A DNA stretch of 64,000 nucleotides from Streptomyces sp. NRRL F-5135 (GTDB taxonomy: Bacteria > Actinomycetota > Actinomycetes > Streptomycetales > Streptomycetaceae). The notes beneath the pieces are model-generated. The model was given only the letters and a program-made list of their open reading frames with translations. It was not told the DNA's origin and searched no databases. The DNA is taken from NCBI RefSeq assembly GCF_000719775.1, contig NZ_JOHR01000006.1, forward strand, positions 186,001 through 250,000. The letters are read 5' to 3'. Of the stretch, positions 24,620 through 33,352 are shown in pieces. Each line of letters begins with the position of its first letter. Positions within the stretch are counted from its first letter, which is position 1. The translations under genes and the position numbers were made by a program.

Positions 24620-25792
24620 ATGACCGACATCGTTTCCACCATCCGTTCCGCGCCGGCCCGCCAGCAGCCGGACTGGGGCGACGACCCGAGACTCGACCGA
24701 GTCCGCGCCGAGTTGGGCCGGATGCCGGCGTTGGTCGACGTACACGCCGTGCACCGGCTGCACGCCCTGCTGGCCGAGGCCGCGGCCGGTCATCTGCGCG
24801 TCCTGCAGACCGGCGACTGCGCCGAGGACCCCGCCGAGGCCACGCCGGACGACGTCACGCGCAAGGCCGCTCTGCTGGACGTGCTCGCCGGCACGCTGAA
24901 GCTCGCCTCGGCCAAACCCGTCCTGCGGGTGGGCCGGATCGCCGGCCAGTACGGCAAGCCACGCTCGGCGCCCACCGAGACCGTGGGCGGCCGGGAACTG
25001 CCGGTCTACCGCGGCCACATGGTCAACCGGCCGGAACCGGACCCCCTGCTGCGCCGCCCCGACCCCCGCCGTCTGCTGTCCGGATACCGCGCCGCCAGCG
25101 ACACGATGCACTACCTCGGCTGGCGCGGCACCTCACTGCGCCCCGATCTCGACGTCCCCGTGTGGACGAGCCACGAGGCGCTGCTGCTGGACTACGAACT
25201 GCCCCTGCTGCGCCGGGAGCCGGACGGTTCCCTGCTGCTGACCTCCGCCCATTGGCCTTGGGTGGGCGAACGCACACGTCAGCCGGACGGCGCCCACATC
25301 GCGCTCCTCGCGGCGGTGGCCAACCCTGTCGCCGTCAAGGTGGGTCCCACGATGACGCCCGACGAACTCCTCGCCCTCTGCGCGCGGCTGGACCCGGGCC
25401 GGCGCCCGGGCCGCCTCACACTGATCGCGCGGATGGGCGCGGACCACGTCGCCCGGGTACTGCCCGCGCTGGTCGAGGCCGTCGTCGCGGCCGGGCATCC
25501 GGTGCTGTGGCTGTGCGACCCGATGCACGGCAACACCGTTCTCGGCCCCGAAGGGCTGAAGACCCGCTTCGTCGAGACGGTGATCCGCGAGCTGGAACTG
25601 TTCCAGTGCGCGGTCGCCGGCCATGGCGGCACCGCGGCCGGGCTGCACCTGGAGACCACCCCCGAGGCCGTCACGGAGTGCGTCCGGGACGCGGCGGGCC
25701 TCGACCGGCTGGGCGACAAGTACCTCAGCTTCTGCGACCCCCGGCTCAGTCCGCGGCAGGCGATCGAGGTCGTCTCCGCCTGGCGCGGCTGA
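24620..25792 (+). CDS. phzC: Class II DAHP synthase (PhzC-like)
   Basis: A 390-residue class II 3-deoxy-D-arabino-heptulosonate-7-phosphate synthase. Family landmarks: LQTGDCAED (metal Cys, about 54-62), RVGRIAGQYGKPRS, a SHEALLLDYE segment (about 186-195), WVGERTRQPDGAHI, NPVAVKVGP (about 236-244), LCDPMHGNT and HGGTAAGLHLE. It condenses PEP and erythrose 4-phosphate at the entry of the shikimate pathway. At 390 residues it is at the short end of the family and resembles the extra PhzC-type copies that boost chorismate for phenazine and hydroxyanthranilate pathways. It starts the block that includes PhzD- and PhzE-like genes. Confidence 0.92.
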   Translation: MTDIVSTIRSAPARQQPDWGDDPRLDRVRAELGRMPALVDVHAVHRLHALLAEAAAGHLRVLQTGDCAEDPAEATPDDVTRKAALLDVLAGTLKLASAKPVLRVGRIAGQYGKPRSAPTETVGGRELPVYRGHMVNRPEPDPLLRRPDPRRLLSGYRAASDTMHYLGWRGTSLRPDLDVPVWTSHEALLLDYELPLLRREPDGSLLLTSAHWPWVGERTRQPDGAHIALLAAVANPVAVKVGPTMTPDELLALCARLDPGRRPGRLTLIARMGADHVARVLPALVEAVVAAGHPVLWLCDPMHGNTVLGPEGLKTRFVETVIRELELFQCAVAGHGGTAAGLHLETTPEAVTECVRDAAGLDRLGDKYLSFCDPRLSPRQAIEVVSAWRG

Positions 25793-25841
25793 CCGCGGCG
25801 CTCTCTCGTTCCCGGTATCCCGCGATTAAGGAGATCCTGCG

Positions 25842-26612
25842 ATGGATGGCACATACGCCCTGGTGACCGGGGCGGCCGGCGGAATCGGCGAGGCGGTCGT
25901 CAGGCTGCTGGCCGAGCACGGCGTCACGGTCGCCGCCGTCGACCTGCACCGCGAACAGCTGAACTCGGCCGTCGAGAAGTGGCTCATCGAGGGGCTGCCG
26001 GTGCGGGCGTATCCCGCCGACGTCACATCGAGCACCGAGGTGGACCGGCTGGTGGCCCGGGTCGAGGAGGAAATGGGCCCGCTGGACCACCTGGTGAACA
26101 CCGCGGGCGTGCTGCGGCTGGGCGAGGCGCACCGCCTGACGGACGAGGACTGGGCCGCCACCCTCGCGGTCAACACCAACGGGGTCTTCTTCACCTCGCG
26201 CGCCGTGGTCAACCGCATGATCCCCCGCGAGCGCGGGGCCATCGTCACGGTGGCCTCCAACGCGGCCGGGACGGCGCGCGCCCATATGGCGGCGTACGCC
26301 GCGTCGAAGGCCGCGGCAACGGCCTTCACCAAGTGCCTGGGGCTGGAGGTGGCACGGCACAACATCCGCTGCAACCTCGTGGCCCCGGGATCCACCGACA
26401 CCCCGATGCTGCGGGGCATGCACACCGCGCGCACCGCCGCCGCCGCGTCGGTCGCGGGCGACCCCGGCGCCTACCGCGTCGGGATCCCGCTGGGAAAGGT
26501 GGCTCGTCCCGCGGACATCGCCGAGGCCGTCCTGTTCCTGCTCTCGGACCGGGCCGGCCACATCACCATGCACGACCTCACCGTGGACGGCGGCGCGACC
26601 CTCGGTGTCTGA
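25842..26612 (+). CDS. Short-chain dehydrogenase, DHBA/DHHA dehydrogenase type
   Basis: A 256-residue classical SDR: TGAAGGIGEAV (about 8-18) for NAD, NTAG (about 86-89), catalytic Ser in VASNAAGTA and YAASK (Tyr/Lys, about 150-154). It resembles 2,3-dihydro-2,3-dihydroxybenzoate dehydrogenases (EntA/DhbA). Placed between DAHP synthase and PhzD/PhzE homologues, it most likely oxidises trans-2,3-dihydro-3-hydroxyanthranilate to 3-hydroxyanthranilate, as proposed for benzoxazole and pyrrolobenzodiazepine pathways. Start ATG 25842 has AAGGAG about 9 nt upstream. A 15-bp tandem repeat begins just after the stop. Confidence 0.87.
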   Translation: MDGTYALVTGAAGGIGEAVVRLLAEHGVTVAAVDLHREQLNSAVEKWLIEGLPVRAYPADVTSSTEVDRLVARVEEEMGPLDHLVNTAGVLRLGEAHRLTDEDWAATLAVNTNGVFFTSRAVVNRMIPRERGAIVTVASNAAGTARAHMAAYAASKAAATAFTKCLGLEVARHNIRCNLVAPGSTDTPMLRGMHTARTAAAASVAGDPGAYRVGIPLGKVARPADIAEAVLFLLSDRAGHITMHDLTVDGGATLGV

Positions 26613-26616
26613 GGAA

Positions 26617-26700
26617 CGTGCCCTGCCCGACCGTGCACGACCCGACCGTGCCCTGCCCGACCGTGCCCGACCCGACCGTGCCCGACCCGACCGTGCCGGG
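26617..26700. repeat. 15-bp tandem repeat, about 5.6 copies
   Basis: Five units of consensus CGTGCCCGACCCGAC run from 26617 to 26691, then a partial unit to 26700; units 1 and 3 are identical, units 4 and 5 are identical, and unit 2 has one extra change. It begins 5 nt after the SDR stop and occupies part of the 195-bp gap before the PhzD-like gene. No spacers. Confidence 0.9.
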
Positions 26701-26807
26701 CACGACAGCCCCGGGCACCGCGGCGTCCGGCACACCACCGCCACGCACCACGGCAACAGGCGCCACAGCGTCAGACACACCACCGTCAGGAAAGGACCGT
26801 CCGCGGC

Positions 26808-27464
26808 ATGACCGGCATCCCTCCCATCGAGCCCTACTCCCTGCCGGAGCCCGGCGGCCTCCCGGCCTCCGCCGTCAGCTGGCGGGCCGACCCCCGACGT
26901 GCCGTCCTCCTCGTCCACGACATGCAGGAGTACTTCCTCAAACCCTTCCCCCGCCACACGGCCCCGGGTGACGCGCTGCTGCGCCACGCGACGCTGCTCA
27001 GGAGGCGCTGTGCCGAACTGGGCGTCCCGGTCGCCTACACGGCGCAGCCGGGCGGGATGACGCCCGGGCAGCGCGGGCTGCTGGCGGACTTCTGGGGGCC
27101 CGGAATGCGGACGTCCGCCGAGGACCGGGCGGTCGTCGCGCCGCTCGAACCGGCAGAGGGCGACTGGGTGTTCACCAAGTGGCGGTACAGCGCCTTCTTC
27201 AAGTCCGACCTGCTGGAGCGGATGCGCGCCCACCACCGCGACCAGCTGATCATCTGCGGTGTGTACGCGCACGTGGGTGTCCTGATGACCGCGGTCGACG
27301 CCTTCACCAACGACATCCAGCCCTTCCTGGTCGCCGACGCGGTCGCGGACTTCTCCGCCTCCTTCCACCGGCTGGCCCTGGAGTACGCGGCGCAGCGGTG
27401 CGCTCGTGTCGCCACCACCGCGACGGTGCTCGACGACCTCGCCACTGCCGAGGCGTCCCGTTGA
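26808..27464 (+). CDS. phzD: PhzD-like isochorismatase (ADIC hydrolase)
   Basis: A 218-residue isochorismatase-family protein. PYSLP near residue 10, VHDMQEYF with Asp38, and [10 protein letters not shown] with Lys124 match the catalytic Asp38/Lys122 set of PhzD. The [20 protein letters not shown] segment (about 151-170) lacks the nucleophilic Cys of cysteine-hydrolase relatives, as in true PhzD/EntB. It removes pyruvate from 2-amino-2-deoxyisochorismate to give dihydro-3-hydroxyanthranilate. It lies 20 nt before the PhzE-like gene that makes its substrate. There is no aryl-carrier domain, so it is PhzD-like rather than EntB-like. Confidence 0.93.
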   Translation: MTGIPPIEPYSLPEPGGLPASAVSWRADPRRAVLLVHDMQEYFLKPFPRHTAPGDALLRHATLLRRRCAELGVPVAYTAQPGGMTPGQRGLLADFWGPGMRTSAEDRAVVAPLEPAEGDWVFTKWRYSAFFKSDLLERMRAHHRDQLIICGVYAHVGVLMTAVDAFTNDIQPFLVADAVADFSASFHRLALEYAAQRCARVATTATVLDDLATAEASR

Positions 27465-27484
27465 CCAGGAAGGGGCTTCGACCG

Positions 27485-29401
27485 ATGACGGACACGAGGA
27501 CGACACCTCCGGCGACGGGTGCCGGGCGGGCCGCGCCGGATCTCCTGACGGCGGTCCTCGACGGCTGGGCGGAGTCGTTCGCCCTCCTGTACCGCCCCGA
27601 GGTCACCGGCCCGGACACCCTGGAGGTCCTGCTGACCGACCCGGCACCCTGCGCGTCGCTGGCCGAGCTGCCGCTGCCGGATGACGGCGAGGCCGGTCAT
27701 GAGGTGCTCGCTCTCATCCCTTACCGGCAGCTGGCCGAGCGGGGGTACGCCGCACATGATGACGGTGAGCCGCTGCTCGCGATGCGGGTGCGGGCCCAGC
27801 GGACGCTGCCGCTCTCGGACGCGCTGCCGCGGCTGCCGAACGAGCCGGTCGACGTGGCCCACAGCCGCTTCGACGTTCCCGACGAGGCGTACGCGGACAT
27901 CGTGCGGCGGGTCGTCGCGGACGAGATCGGCACGGGCGAGGGCGCCAACTTCGTCATCAAGCGCTCCTTCACGGCTCAGCTGCCCGGGTTCTCGCGGACC
28001 GCCGCCCTTTCCTTCTTCCGCCGGCTGCTGGAGCGCGAGGCGGGTGCCTACTGGACCTTCCTCGTACACACCGGGGAGCGCACATTCGTGGGCGCCACCC
28101 CCGAGCGGCACATCAGCGTCCGGGACGGTACGGCTGTGATGAACCCGATCAGCGGCACGTACCGCTATCCGCCGGGCGGCGCGACGCTGGACGGGGTGAT
28201 GGGCTTCCTCGCCGACCACAAGGAGGCCGGCGAGCTCTACATGGTCGTCGACGAGGAGTTGAAGATGATGGCCCGTATCTGCTCCTCGGGCGGGCGGGTC
28301 GTCGGGCCGTACCTCAAGGAGATGGCACGCCTCGCGCACACCGAATACGTCATCGAGGGACACACCGACCGCGACGTCCGCGACATTCTGCGCGAGACCC
28401 TGTTCGCGCCGACGGTGACGGGCTCCCCGCTGGAGAACGCCGCGAAGGTGATCAGCCGTTACGAGCCCGCGGGCCGCGGCTATTACAGCGGGGTGGCGGC
28501 GCTGATCGGCCGGGACTGCTCCGGGAACCGGACACTGGACTCCTCGATCCTGATCCGGACCGCCGACATCACGGCGGACGGCCGGCTGCGGATCGGGGTC
28601 GGCGCCACGCTCGTACGGGACTCCGACCCGGACTCCGAGGTGGCGGAGACACGTGCCAAGGCGTCCGGGCTGCTGGCGGCCCTCGGTGAGCCGCGGCCCG
28701 GACGGTTCGCCCCGCACCCCGACGTGTGCGCGGCGCTGTCCCGGCGCAACGACGGCATCGCGGACTTCTGGCTGGCCGAGCCGGCCGCCCGGGGCCGTGC
28801 CGACGGGGCGCTCGCCGGTCGCACGATCCTGGTGGTGGACGCGGAGGACACCTTTACGGCCATGATCGCCCACCAGCTTCGCTCGCTGGGGCCCGAGGTG
28901 GCGGTGCGCCGCTTCGACGAAGAGTACGACGTCGACGCCCACGACCTGGTGGTGATGGGGCCCGGCCCGGGCGATCCGCGTGACACGGACCACCCGAAGA
29001 TCGCTCACCTGCGCACCTCGGTGTCCCGGCTGCTGCGGGAGCGCAGACCGTTCGTGGCGGTGTGTCTGAGCCATCAGGTGCTGGCCTCGCTGCTCGGGCT
29101 CGACCTCGTCCGCCGGGCCCGGCCGAACCAGGGCGTACAGCGCGCGATCGACCTGTTCGGACGGCGCGAACACGTGGGGTTCTACAACACTTTCGCCGCG
29201 CGCTGTGACACGGACTCCTTCGCGCGTCCCGTGCTCGGTGACATCGAGGTGAGCCGTGATCCCGGCACGGGCGAGGTGCACGCGCTGCGCGGCCGGGGGT
29301 TCGCCTCGATGCAGTTCCACGCGGAGTCCGTACTGACCCGGGAGGGTCCCCGTATCGTCGGTTCGCTGCTCGGTGAGGTGGTGCGGTCGTGCACGCGGTA
29401 G
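27485..29401 (+). CDS. phzE: PhzE-like 2-amino-2-deoxyisochorismate synthase (TrpE-TrpG fusion)
   Basis: A 638-residue fusion, close to the length of PhzE. The N-terminal chorismate-utilising domain (about 1-420) shows EGANFVIKRSF, HTGERTFVGATPERH, MNPISGTYRYP and DEELKMMARIC. The C-terminal class I glutamine amidotransferase (about 435-638) has VVMGPGPGDP, nucleophile Cys in VAVCLSHQ and His/Glu in MQFHAES. It aminates chorismate to ADIC. With the PhzD-like hydrolase and SDR it completes a 3-hydroxyanthranilate route. No PhzA/B/F/G homologues are present, so phenazine formation is not expected. ATG 27485 has AAGGGG upstream. Confidence 0.94.
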   Translation: MTDTRTTPPATGAGRAAPDLLTAVLDGWAESFALLYRPEVTGPDTLEVLLTDPAPCASLAELPLPDDGEAGHEVLALIPYRQLAERGYAAHDDGEPLLAMRVRAQRTLPLSDALPRLPNEPVDVAHSRFDVPDEAYADIVRRVVADEIGTGEGANFVIKRSFTAQLPGFSRTAALSFFRRLLEREAGAYWTFLVHTGERTFVGATPERHISVRDGTAVMNPISGTYRYPPGGATLDGVMGFLADHKEAGELYMVVDEELKMMARICSSGGRVVGPYLKEMARLAHTEYVIEGHTDRDVRDILRETLFAPTVTGSPLENAAKVISRYEPAGRGYYSGVAALIGRDCSGNRTLDSSILIRTADITADGRLRIGVGATLVRDSDPDSEVAETRAKASGLLAALGEPRPGRFAPHPDVCAALSRRNDGIADFWLAEPAARGRADGALAGRTILVVDAEDTFTAMIAHQLRSLGPEVAVRRFDEEYDVDAHDLVVMGPGPGDPRDTDHPKIAHLRTSVSRLLRERRPFVAVCLSHQVLASLLGLDLVRRARPNQGVQRAIDLFGRREHVGFYNTFAARCDTDSFARPVLGDIEVSRDPGTGEVHALRGRGFASMQFHAESVLTREGPRIVGSLLGEVVRSCTR

Positions 29402-29730
29402 TCGTCTGGTGGGACCTGGCCGGGTCCGGGCGGACCGTCGCCTCGCTCCGCCGCTTCCTGCGGGAGGAGGCGGTGGAGCGCTTCTCCCGTGTGGAGGGGC
29501 TGAGGCTGAAGTTCTGGATCTCCGACGAGGCGAACGAGCGCTGGGGCGCCGTGCTGCTGTGGGAGTCCGCCGAGGCCGCCGCCGTACCGCTGCCGGGACG
29601 CGCCGCCGAGCTGATCGGCCGGCCCCCGGCCGTCCGGTTCTCCTTCGACGTCGAGGCCACGGCGGAGGGCGTGTACGGTATCGCGGCGCTGGCGGGACGG
29701 GGCGTGGCACTCGAGACACCGACGGACTGA
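29389..29730 (+). CDS. Small YdhR/ABM-like dimeric alpha-beta barrel protein
   Basis: A 113-residue protein from GTG 29389, overlapping the PhzE-like gene by 13 bp. The stretch GLRLKFWISDEANERWGAVLLWESAEAAA resembles YdhR-type putative monooxygenases (dimeric alpha-beta barrel). Possible roles are cofactor-free oxidation of an aminophenol or product cyclisation; this is inference. It is the final gene of the 3-hydroxyanthranilate block and is followed by a hairpin shared with the convergent PucR-type gene. Confidence 0.75.
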   Translation: MHAVVVWWDLAGSGRTVASLRRFLREEAVERFSRVEGLRLKFWISDEANERWGAVLLWESAEAAAVPLPGRAAELIGRPPAVRFSFDVEATAEGVYGIAALAGRGVALETPTD

Positions 29731-29739
29731 TCCCGGCGG

Positions 29740-29762
29740 GGCCCCGTACGACGGACGGGGCG
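29740..29762. terminator. Bidirectional hairpin terminator between convergent genes
   Basis: GCCCCGT (29741-29747) and ACGGGGC (29755-29761) form a 7-bp stem with a 7-nt loop in the 45-bp gap between two convergent genes. Confidence 0.5.
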
Positions 29763-29775
29763 TCCGGACGGCGCC

Positions 29776-31758
29776 CTATTCCGTGTGATCCGCGGCGGCG
29801 GGGGCGTCGTCCGCGTCCCGGCGGCGGTGTCCGGTGCGCCGCGCGGTGAGCACTTGGCGCGTGTGGTGCAGTTTCAGGGCGAGCTGTACCTCCAGGGCCT
29901 GCTGCGGCTTGTGCCAGTGCGGGCCCAGGAGTTCGGCGATCCGCTCCAACCGCCGGGAGACGGTGTTGGGGTGCACGTGCAGCGCCTCGGCCGCGTAGGT
30001 GGGACTGCGGTCCGCGTCGAAGTACGCCTGCGCCGTCTTGACGAGCTCGGTGAATCGCTGTGCGTCGTAGTCGATGACCGGGCCGATGGCCGACGTGATG
30101 AATCCGTCAATGTCGTGCTCGTCGGAAAGCAGGAGACCGAGAAAGCCGAGGTCGCCGGGGGAAGCGGTGGCGCCCACCCCCCGCAGCAGAGTCGCGGCGT
30201 CGAGACAGCGCATCGCCTCCTGGTGGACCCGGCCCACCTGGGCCGCCCCGCTCCCCGGCCCGGCCGCGGCGACCGTGACGGCGTCCGCGAGCAGCGGTGA
30301 GAGTTCGGCGGAGACACGCCGGGCGGCGTCCGAGGCGTCCGTCCCCGGCAGCATCAGCACCACACAGCCCGTGCGCACCCCTTTGAGGCCGCCCATCCGG
30401 TGTGCGTACGAGGAGGCCCAGACCGCCGCCCGGCCCAGTTCCCCGCCCTCGGGGCGGGCCACCACCACGACGTGCGGCTCGTCCAGGTCGACGCCGAGGC
30501 GGCGCGCGCGGTCGGCGAGCTGGTACTGCGGGCGCGTGCCGTCGGTCAGCAGGTCGTCGAGGAGTTCGTCGCGCACCGGGCCCTCGGCTATGGCGGTGCT
30601 GCGCTGGAGCAGCAGCACCATCGACACGGCCTGCGCGGCGAGTTGGAAGAGCTGTTCGTCCTCCGGTAACAGCGGGACCTCCGGGCGCAGGAACAGGGCA
30701 CCGAGGTTCTCCCCGCTCGCCTCGAGGGGCGCGATCCACAGACCGCTGCCGAGCTCCACGGGCCGGCGCCGGGCGTGGGAGTCCAGGACCGCCTCGGTGA
30801 CCTCGATGCCGTCCAGGCCCGTCAGCTCGCCGGTGGCGGCCGTGGTCCGGCCGGCCGGGTCGTGCACCACGAGCGTGCCGTCCAGGGCGTGTCCCGCGGC
30901 CGCGGTGACCGCGGTCAGATCGCTGCCCCCGACGACGAGGCCGATCAGCCGCCTGTGGCTCTCGAACAGACCGCGCATCCGGGTCAGCGACAACTCGGCC
31001 CGGACGGTGTCGTGTTCGAGATCGCTCACATCGGCGCGTACCTGGTCGAGGACGCTGGACTTGTCGATGGCGACGGTGGCCAGGTCGGCGAGCGTGCGCA
31101 TCAGCCCGACCTCGTCGGGCGTGAAGTGCCGGACGGTACGGTCGGAACCGTAGAGCGCCCCGAAGGGCGCGCCGCCCCGGTGCAGCGGCACGGCCAGGAT
31201 GGCGCGCTGTCCCTCGGCCCGTACGACCTCGTCGATGCGCTCGGTGTGCTTGATCCGGGTGTCCTTGAGATAGTCGGCGGTCCAGAACGCGCTGTTCTTC
31301 GCGATCACCGCGTCCCCGAAGCCGTAGCCGGGCTCCACCCGCAGGCCGGCTCCGAGCGCCGTCGTCTCTCCCTCGGAGGTACGGACGTACCATCCGCCGT
31401 CCTCCGCGACCAGGCTGATGTAGGCCATGTCGAAGCTGAGCAGCCGGCGTGCCTGGCGGATGATCACCCGTAACAGGTTGTCGAGGTCGTGCGGGTAGGT
31501 CAGGTCCCGGGCGGTGTCGACCAGCGCCGCGAGGTCCGCCTCGCGCTTCTGCCGCTGCCCGAACAACGCCAGCACGCACAGTCCCAGTTGAGTCGCGCGC
31601 TCCACCCGGCGGATCTGCCCCACGTCCACCGGCGCGTGCCGCGCCGCGTCGAGCAGACCCTCGATCTCTCCCGCCGGCGCTTCGCGTGCCAGTAACTCCA
31701 GCACCTCGATCGCGTACGCGTCCGAAGACTCCCCCTGAGACACGTGCCCCCCAAGCAC
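29776..31758 (-). CDS. GAF-domain PucR/CdaR-family regulator (three TTA codons)
   Basis: A 660-residue regulator. A GAF domain spans about 85-235 (LLRVIIRQARRLLSFDMAY to LADLATVAID). A middle GGDEF-like CdaR region covers about 300-560 and the C-terminal PucR helix-turn-helix is at about 590-640 (YAAEALHVHPNTVSRRLERI). Codons 22, 96 and 364 are TTA (31695-31693, 31473-31471, 30669-30667), an exceptional number that makes it strongly bldA-dependent. The start may be GTG 31758 or GTG 31743. It is divergent from the FAD monooxygenase at 32037; a 12-bp palindrome lies between. It probably senses an aromatic metabolite. Confidence 0.88.
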   Translation of the reverse strand: MLGGHVSQGESSDAYAIEVLELLAREAPAGEIEGLLDAARHAPVDVGQIRRVERATQLGLCVLALFGQRQKREADLAALVDTARDLTYPHDLDNLLRVIIRQARRLLSFDMAYISLVAEDGGWYVRTSEGETTALGAGLRVEPGYGFGDAVIAKNSAFWTADYLKDTRIKHTERIDEVVRAEGQRAILAVPLHRGGAPFGALYGSDRTVRHFTPDEVGLMRTLADLATVAIDKSSVLDQVRADVSDLEHDTVRAELSLTRMRGLFESHRRLIGLVVGGSDLTAVTAAAGHALDGTLVVHDPAGRTTAATGELTGLDGIEVTEAVLDSHARRRPVELGSGLWIAPLEASGENLGALFLRPEVPLLPEDEQLFQLAAQAVSMVLLLQRSTAIAEGPVRDELLDDLLTDGTRPQYQLADRARRLGVDLDEPHVVVVARPEGGELGRAAVWASSYAHRMGGLKGVRTGCVVLMLPGTDASDAARRVSAELSPLLADAVTVAAAGPGSGAAQVGRVHQEAMRCLDAATLLRGVGATASPGDLGFLGLLLSDEHDIDGFITSAIGPVIDYDAQRFTELVKTAQAYFDADRSPTYAAEALHVHPNTVSRRLERIAELLGPHWHKPQQALEVQLALKLHHTRQVLTARRTGHRRRDADDAPAAADHTE

Positions 31759-31791
31759 TCACCGCGGCCGAACCGCACTGTTCCTCAACCT

Positions 31792-31803
31792 GTTTTCGAA
31801 AAC
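31792..31803. promoter_or_regulatory. 12-bp palindrome upstream of the pucR-type gene
   Basis: GTTTTCGAAAAC is a perfect palindrome, AT-rich against a very GC-rich background, 33 nt upstream of the PucR-type start and within the divergent promoter region (31759-32036). A candidate operator. Confidence 0.35.
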
Positions 31804-32036
31804 TTGCCGGCGGCAACCCTGACTCCCCGCTCGCGCCGAGCGTCACGTTCGACCGTACGCCCCGGGCGGCCGTGGCGGCGCCCGACGTGACCAAGTCCGG
31901 GGCGTGGTGACGAAATGGGCCGGGCCGCGTTGTCCGCCGCTCGCGCGCGAAGCCATGGTGCGGGGGCCCGTCCGGTGACAGGCCGGTCACGGTCACCGGC
32001 CGGCACTTGTCCGGAGCGAGAGGGGTCGGGGACGAC

Positions 32037-33269
32037 ATGGTTCACATACTCGTCGCGGGAGGCGGGATCGGCGGGCTCGCCACCGCCCTGTCCGCCGCAC
32101 GCCGGGGGCACGAGGTGACGGTGCTGGAGCGCGGTGCCGTCTTCGCCGAGATCGGCGCGGGCATCCAGCTCGGTCCGAACGCCTTTCACGCACTGGACGT
32201 GCTGGGCGTGGGGCAGGCGGTCCGTGACCGCGCCGTGTACATCGACGAACTGCGCTTCATGGACGGCACCACCGGCGAGCGGGTGGCCGCCATGCCGCTC
32301 ACGGCCGCCTACCGGGAGCGGTTCGGCAATCCGTACGCGGTGGTGCACCGGGGCGACCTGTTCCAGCCGTTGCTGACCGCGTGCCGGGCCGAAACCGCCG
32401 TCGAGCTGGTCCCGGACACGGCGGTGCAAAGCTTCGAGCAGGACGCCGAACACGTGACCGTCCGCACCGCGGACGGCCGGACCTTCACAGCCGACGCGCT
32501 GGTGGGGGCGGACGGCATTCGCTCCGCCGTACGCCGCGGGCTCCTGGGGGACGGCGAGCCGCGCGTCTCCGGCCACACCATCTACCGTTCGGTGATACCG
32601 ATCGAGAAGGTGCCCGAGGAACTGCGCTGGAACGCCGTGACGCTGTGGGCCGGCCCCCGCTGGCACTTCGTGCACTACACGATCGGCCGCGGACGGTATC
32701 TGAACCTCGCCGCCACCCGGGACGACGGCGCCCGTACCGCGTTGGCCGGTCGCCCGGCCGCGCGCGAGAAGGTGCTCGGCGGTTTCCCGGGGCTCGGGGA
32801 GACGGCCCGGCGCCTACTGGAACTCGGCGCGGACTGGCGGGAATGGGTGCTGTGCGACCGTGACCCGGTCGACAGGTGGACCGACGGCCGCGTCGTCCTG
32901 ATGGGCGACGCCGCCCACCCCATGCTCCAGTACGCCGCGCAGGGCGCGTGCCAGGCGCTGGAGGACGCGGTCGTCCTCGGTGATCTGCTCGACGACGGCG
33001 GCGGCGGGGAGATGGCGGCGCGCCTGGAGACGTTCAACGCCGTACGCCGTGAGCGCACCGCCAGGGCCCAACTGGTCGCCCGGGAGATGGGAGTACGGCT
33101 GTACCACCCCGCGGGCGCGGAGGCGACGGCGCGCAACGCGATGCTGCGGTCCCTCTCGGCCGACGAACTGCACGACAAGGTTGCCTGGCTGCACGGCGAC
33201 CGGGACTTCGGCCACGCACGGCGGGACCACCGTCCCGGCTCCGGGGGCGTGCGCGGCGCCCTTCGGTGA
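32037..33269 (+). CDS. FAD-dependent aromatic hydroxylase (salicylate hydroxylase-like)
   Basis: A 410-residue class A flavoprotein monooxygenase. ATG 32037 is chosen (GAGAGGGG upstream, GGGIGGL follows at once). Motifs: VAGGGIGGLATALSAARRG (about 5-23), DALVGADGIRSAVRRGLLG (about 155-173) and VVLMGDAAHPMLQYAAQGAC (about 284-303). It resembles salicylate 1-monooxygenases, 3-hydroxybenzoate 6-hydroxylases and related enzymes that hydroxylate, sometimes with decarboxylation. A hydroxyanthranilate or aminohydroxybenzoate is a plausible substrate. It is divergent from the PucR-type regulator. Confidence 0.87.
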   Translation: MVHILVAGGGIGGLATALSAARRGHEVTVLERGAVFAEIGAGIQLGPNAFHALDVLGVGQAVRDRAVYIDELRFMDGTTGERVAAMPLTAAYRERFGNPYAVVHRGDLFQPLLTACRAETAVELVPDTAVQSFEQDAEHVTVRTADGRTFTADALVGADGIRSAVRRGLLGDGEPRVSGHTIYRSVIPIEKVPEELRWNAVTLWAGPRWHFVHYTIGRGRYLNLAATRDDGARTALAGRPAAREKVLGGFPGLGETARRLLELGADWREWVLCDRDPVDRWTDGRVVLMGDAAHPMLQYAAQGACQALEDAVVLGDLLDDGGGGEMAARLETFNAVRRERTARAQLVAREMGVRLYHPAGAEATARNAMLRSLSADELHDKVAWLHGDRDFGHARRDHRPGSGGVRGALR

Positions 33270-33352
33270 GTACGCGCCGGGGGACCTCCGTCGCCCTTCG
33301 GTGAGCACGGCCCGTGTCGGGCACCCCGCCGTTCCGCGGAGTGCCCGGCCGG

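Noticed and set aside
26605..26811. Small plus-strand frame through the 15-bp repeat (repeated DRARP peptide)
   Set aside because: It overlaps the SDR end, lacks a credible start region and only reflects the tandem repeat.
25842..27464. Catechol siderophore (EntA/EntB) genes
   Set aside because: The isochorismatase lacks an aryl-carrier domain and there is no NRPS or isochorismate synthase; the partner enzyme is a PhzE-like fusion.
24620..29401. Phenazine cluster
   Set aside because: PhzA/B/F/G homologues are absent; the SDR redirects the pathway to 3-hydroxyanthranilate.
1..33300. Grixazone/phenoxazinone formation
   Set aside because: No tyrosinase-like copper oxidase or phenoxazinone synthase is seen; the only oxidase is a BBE-type flavoprotein, so this remains unsupported.
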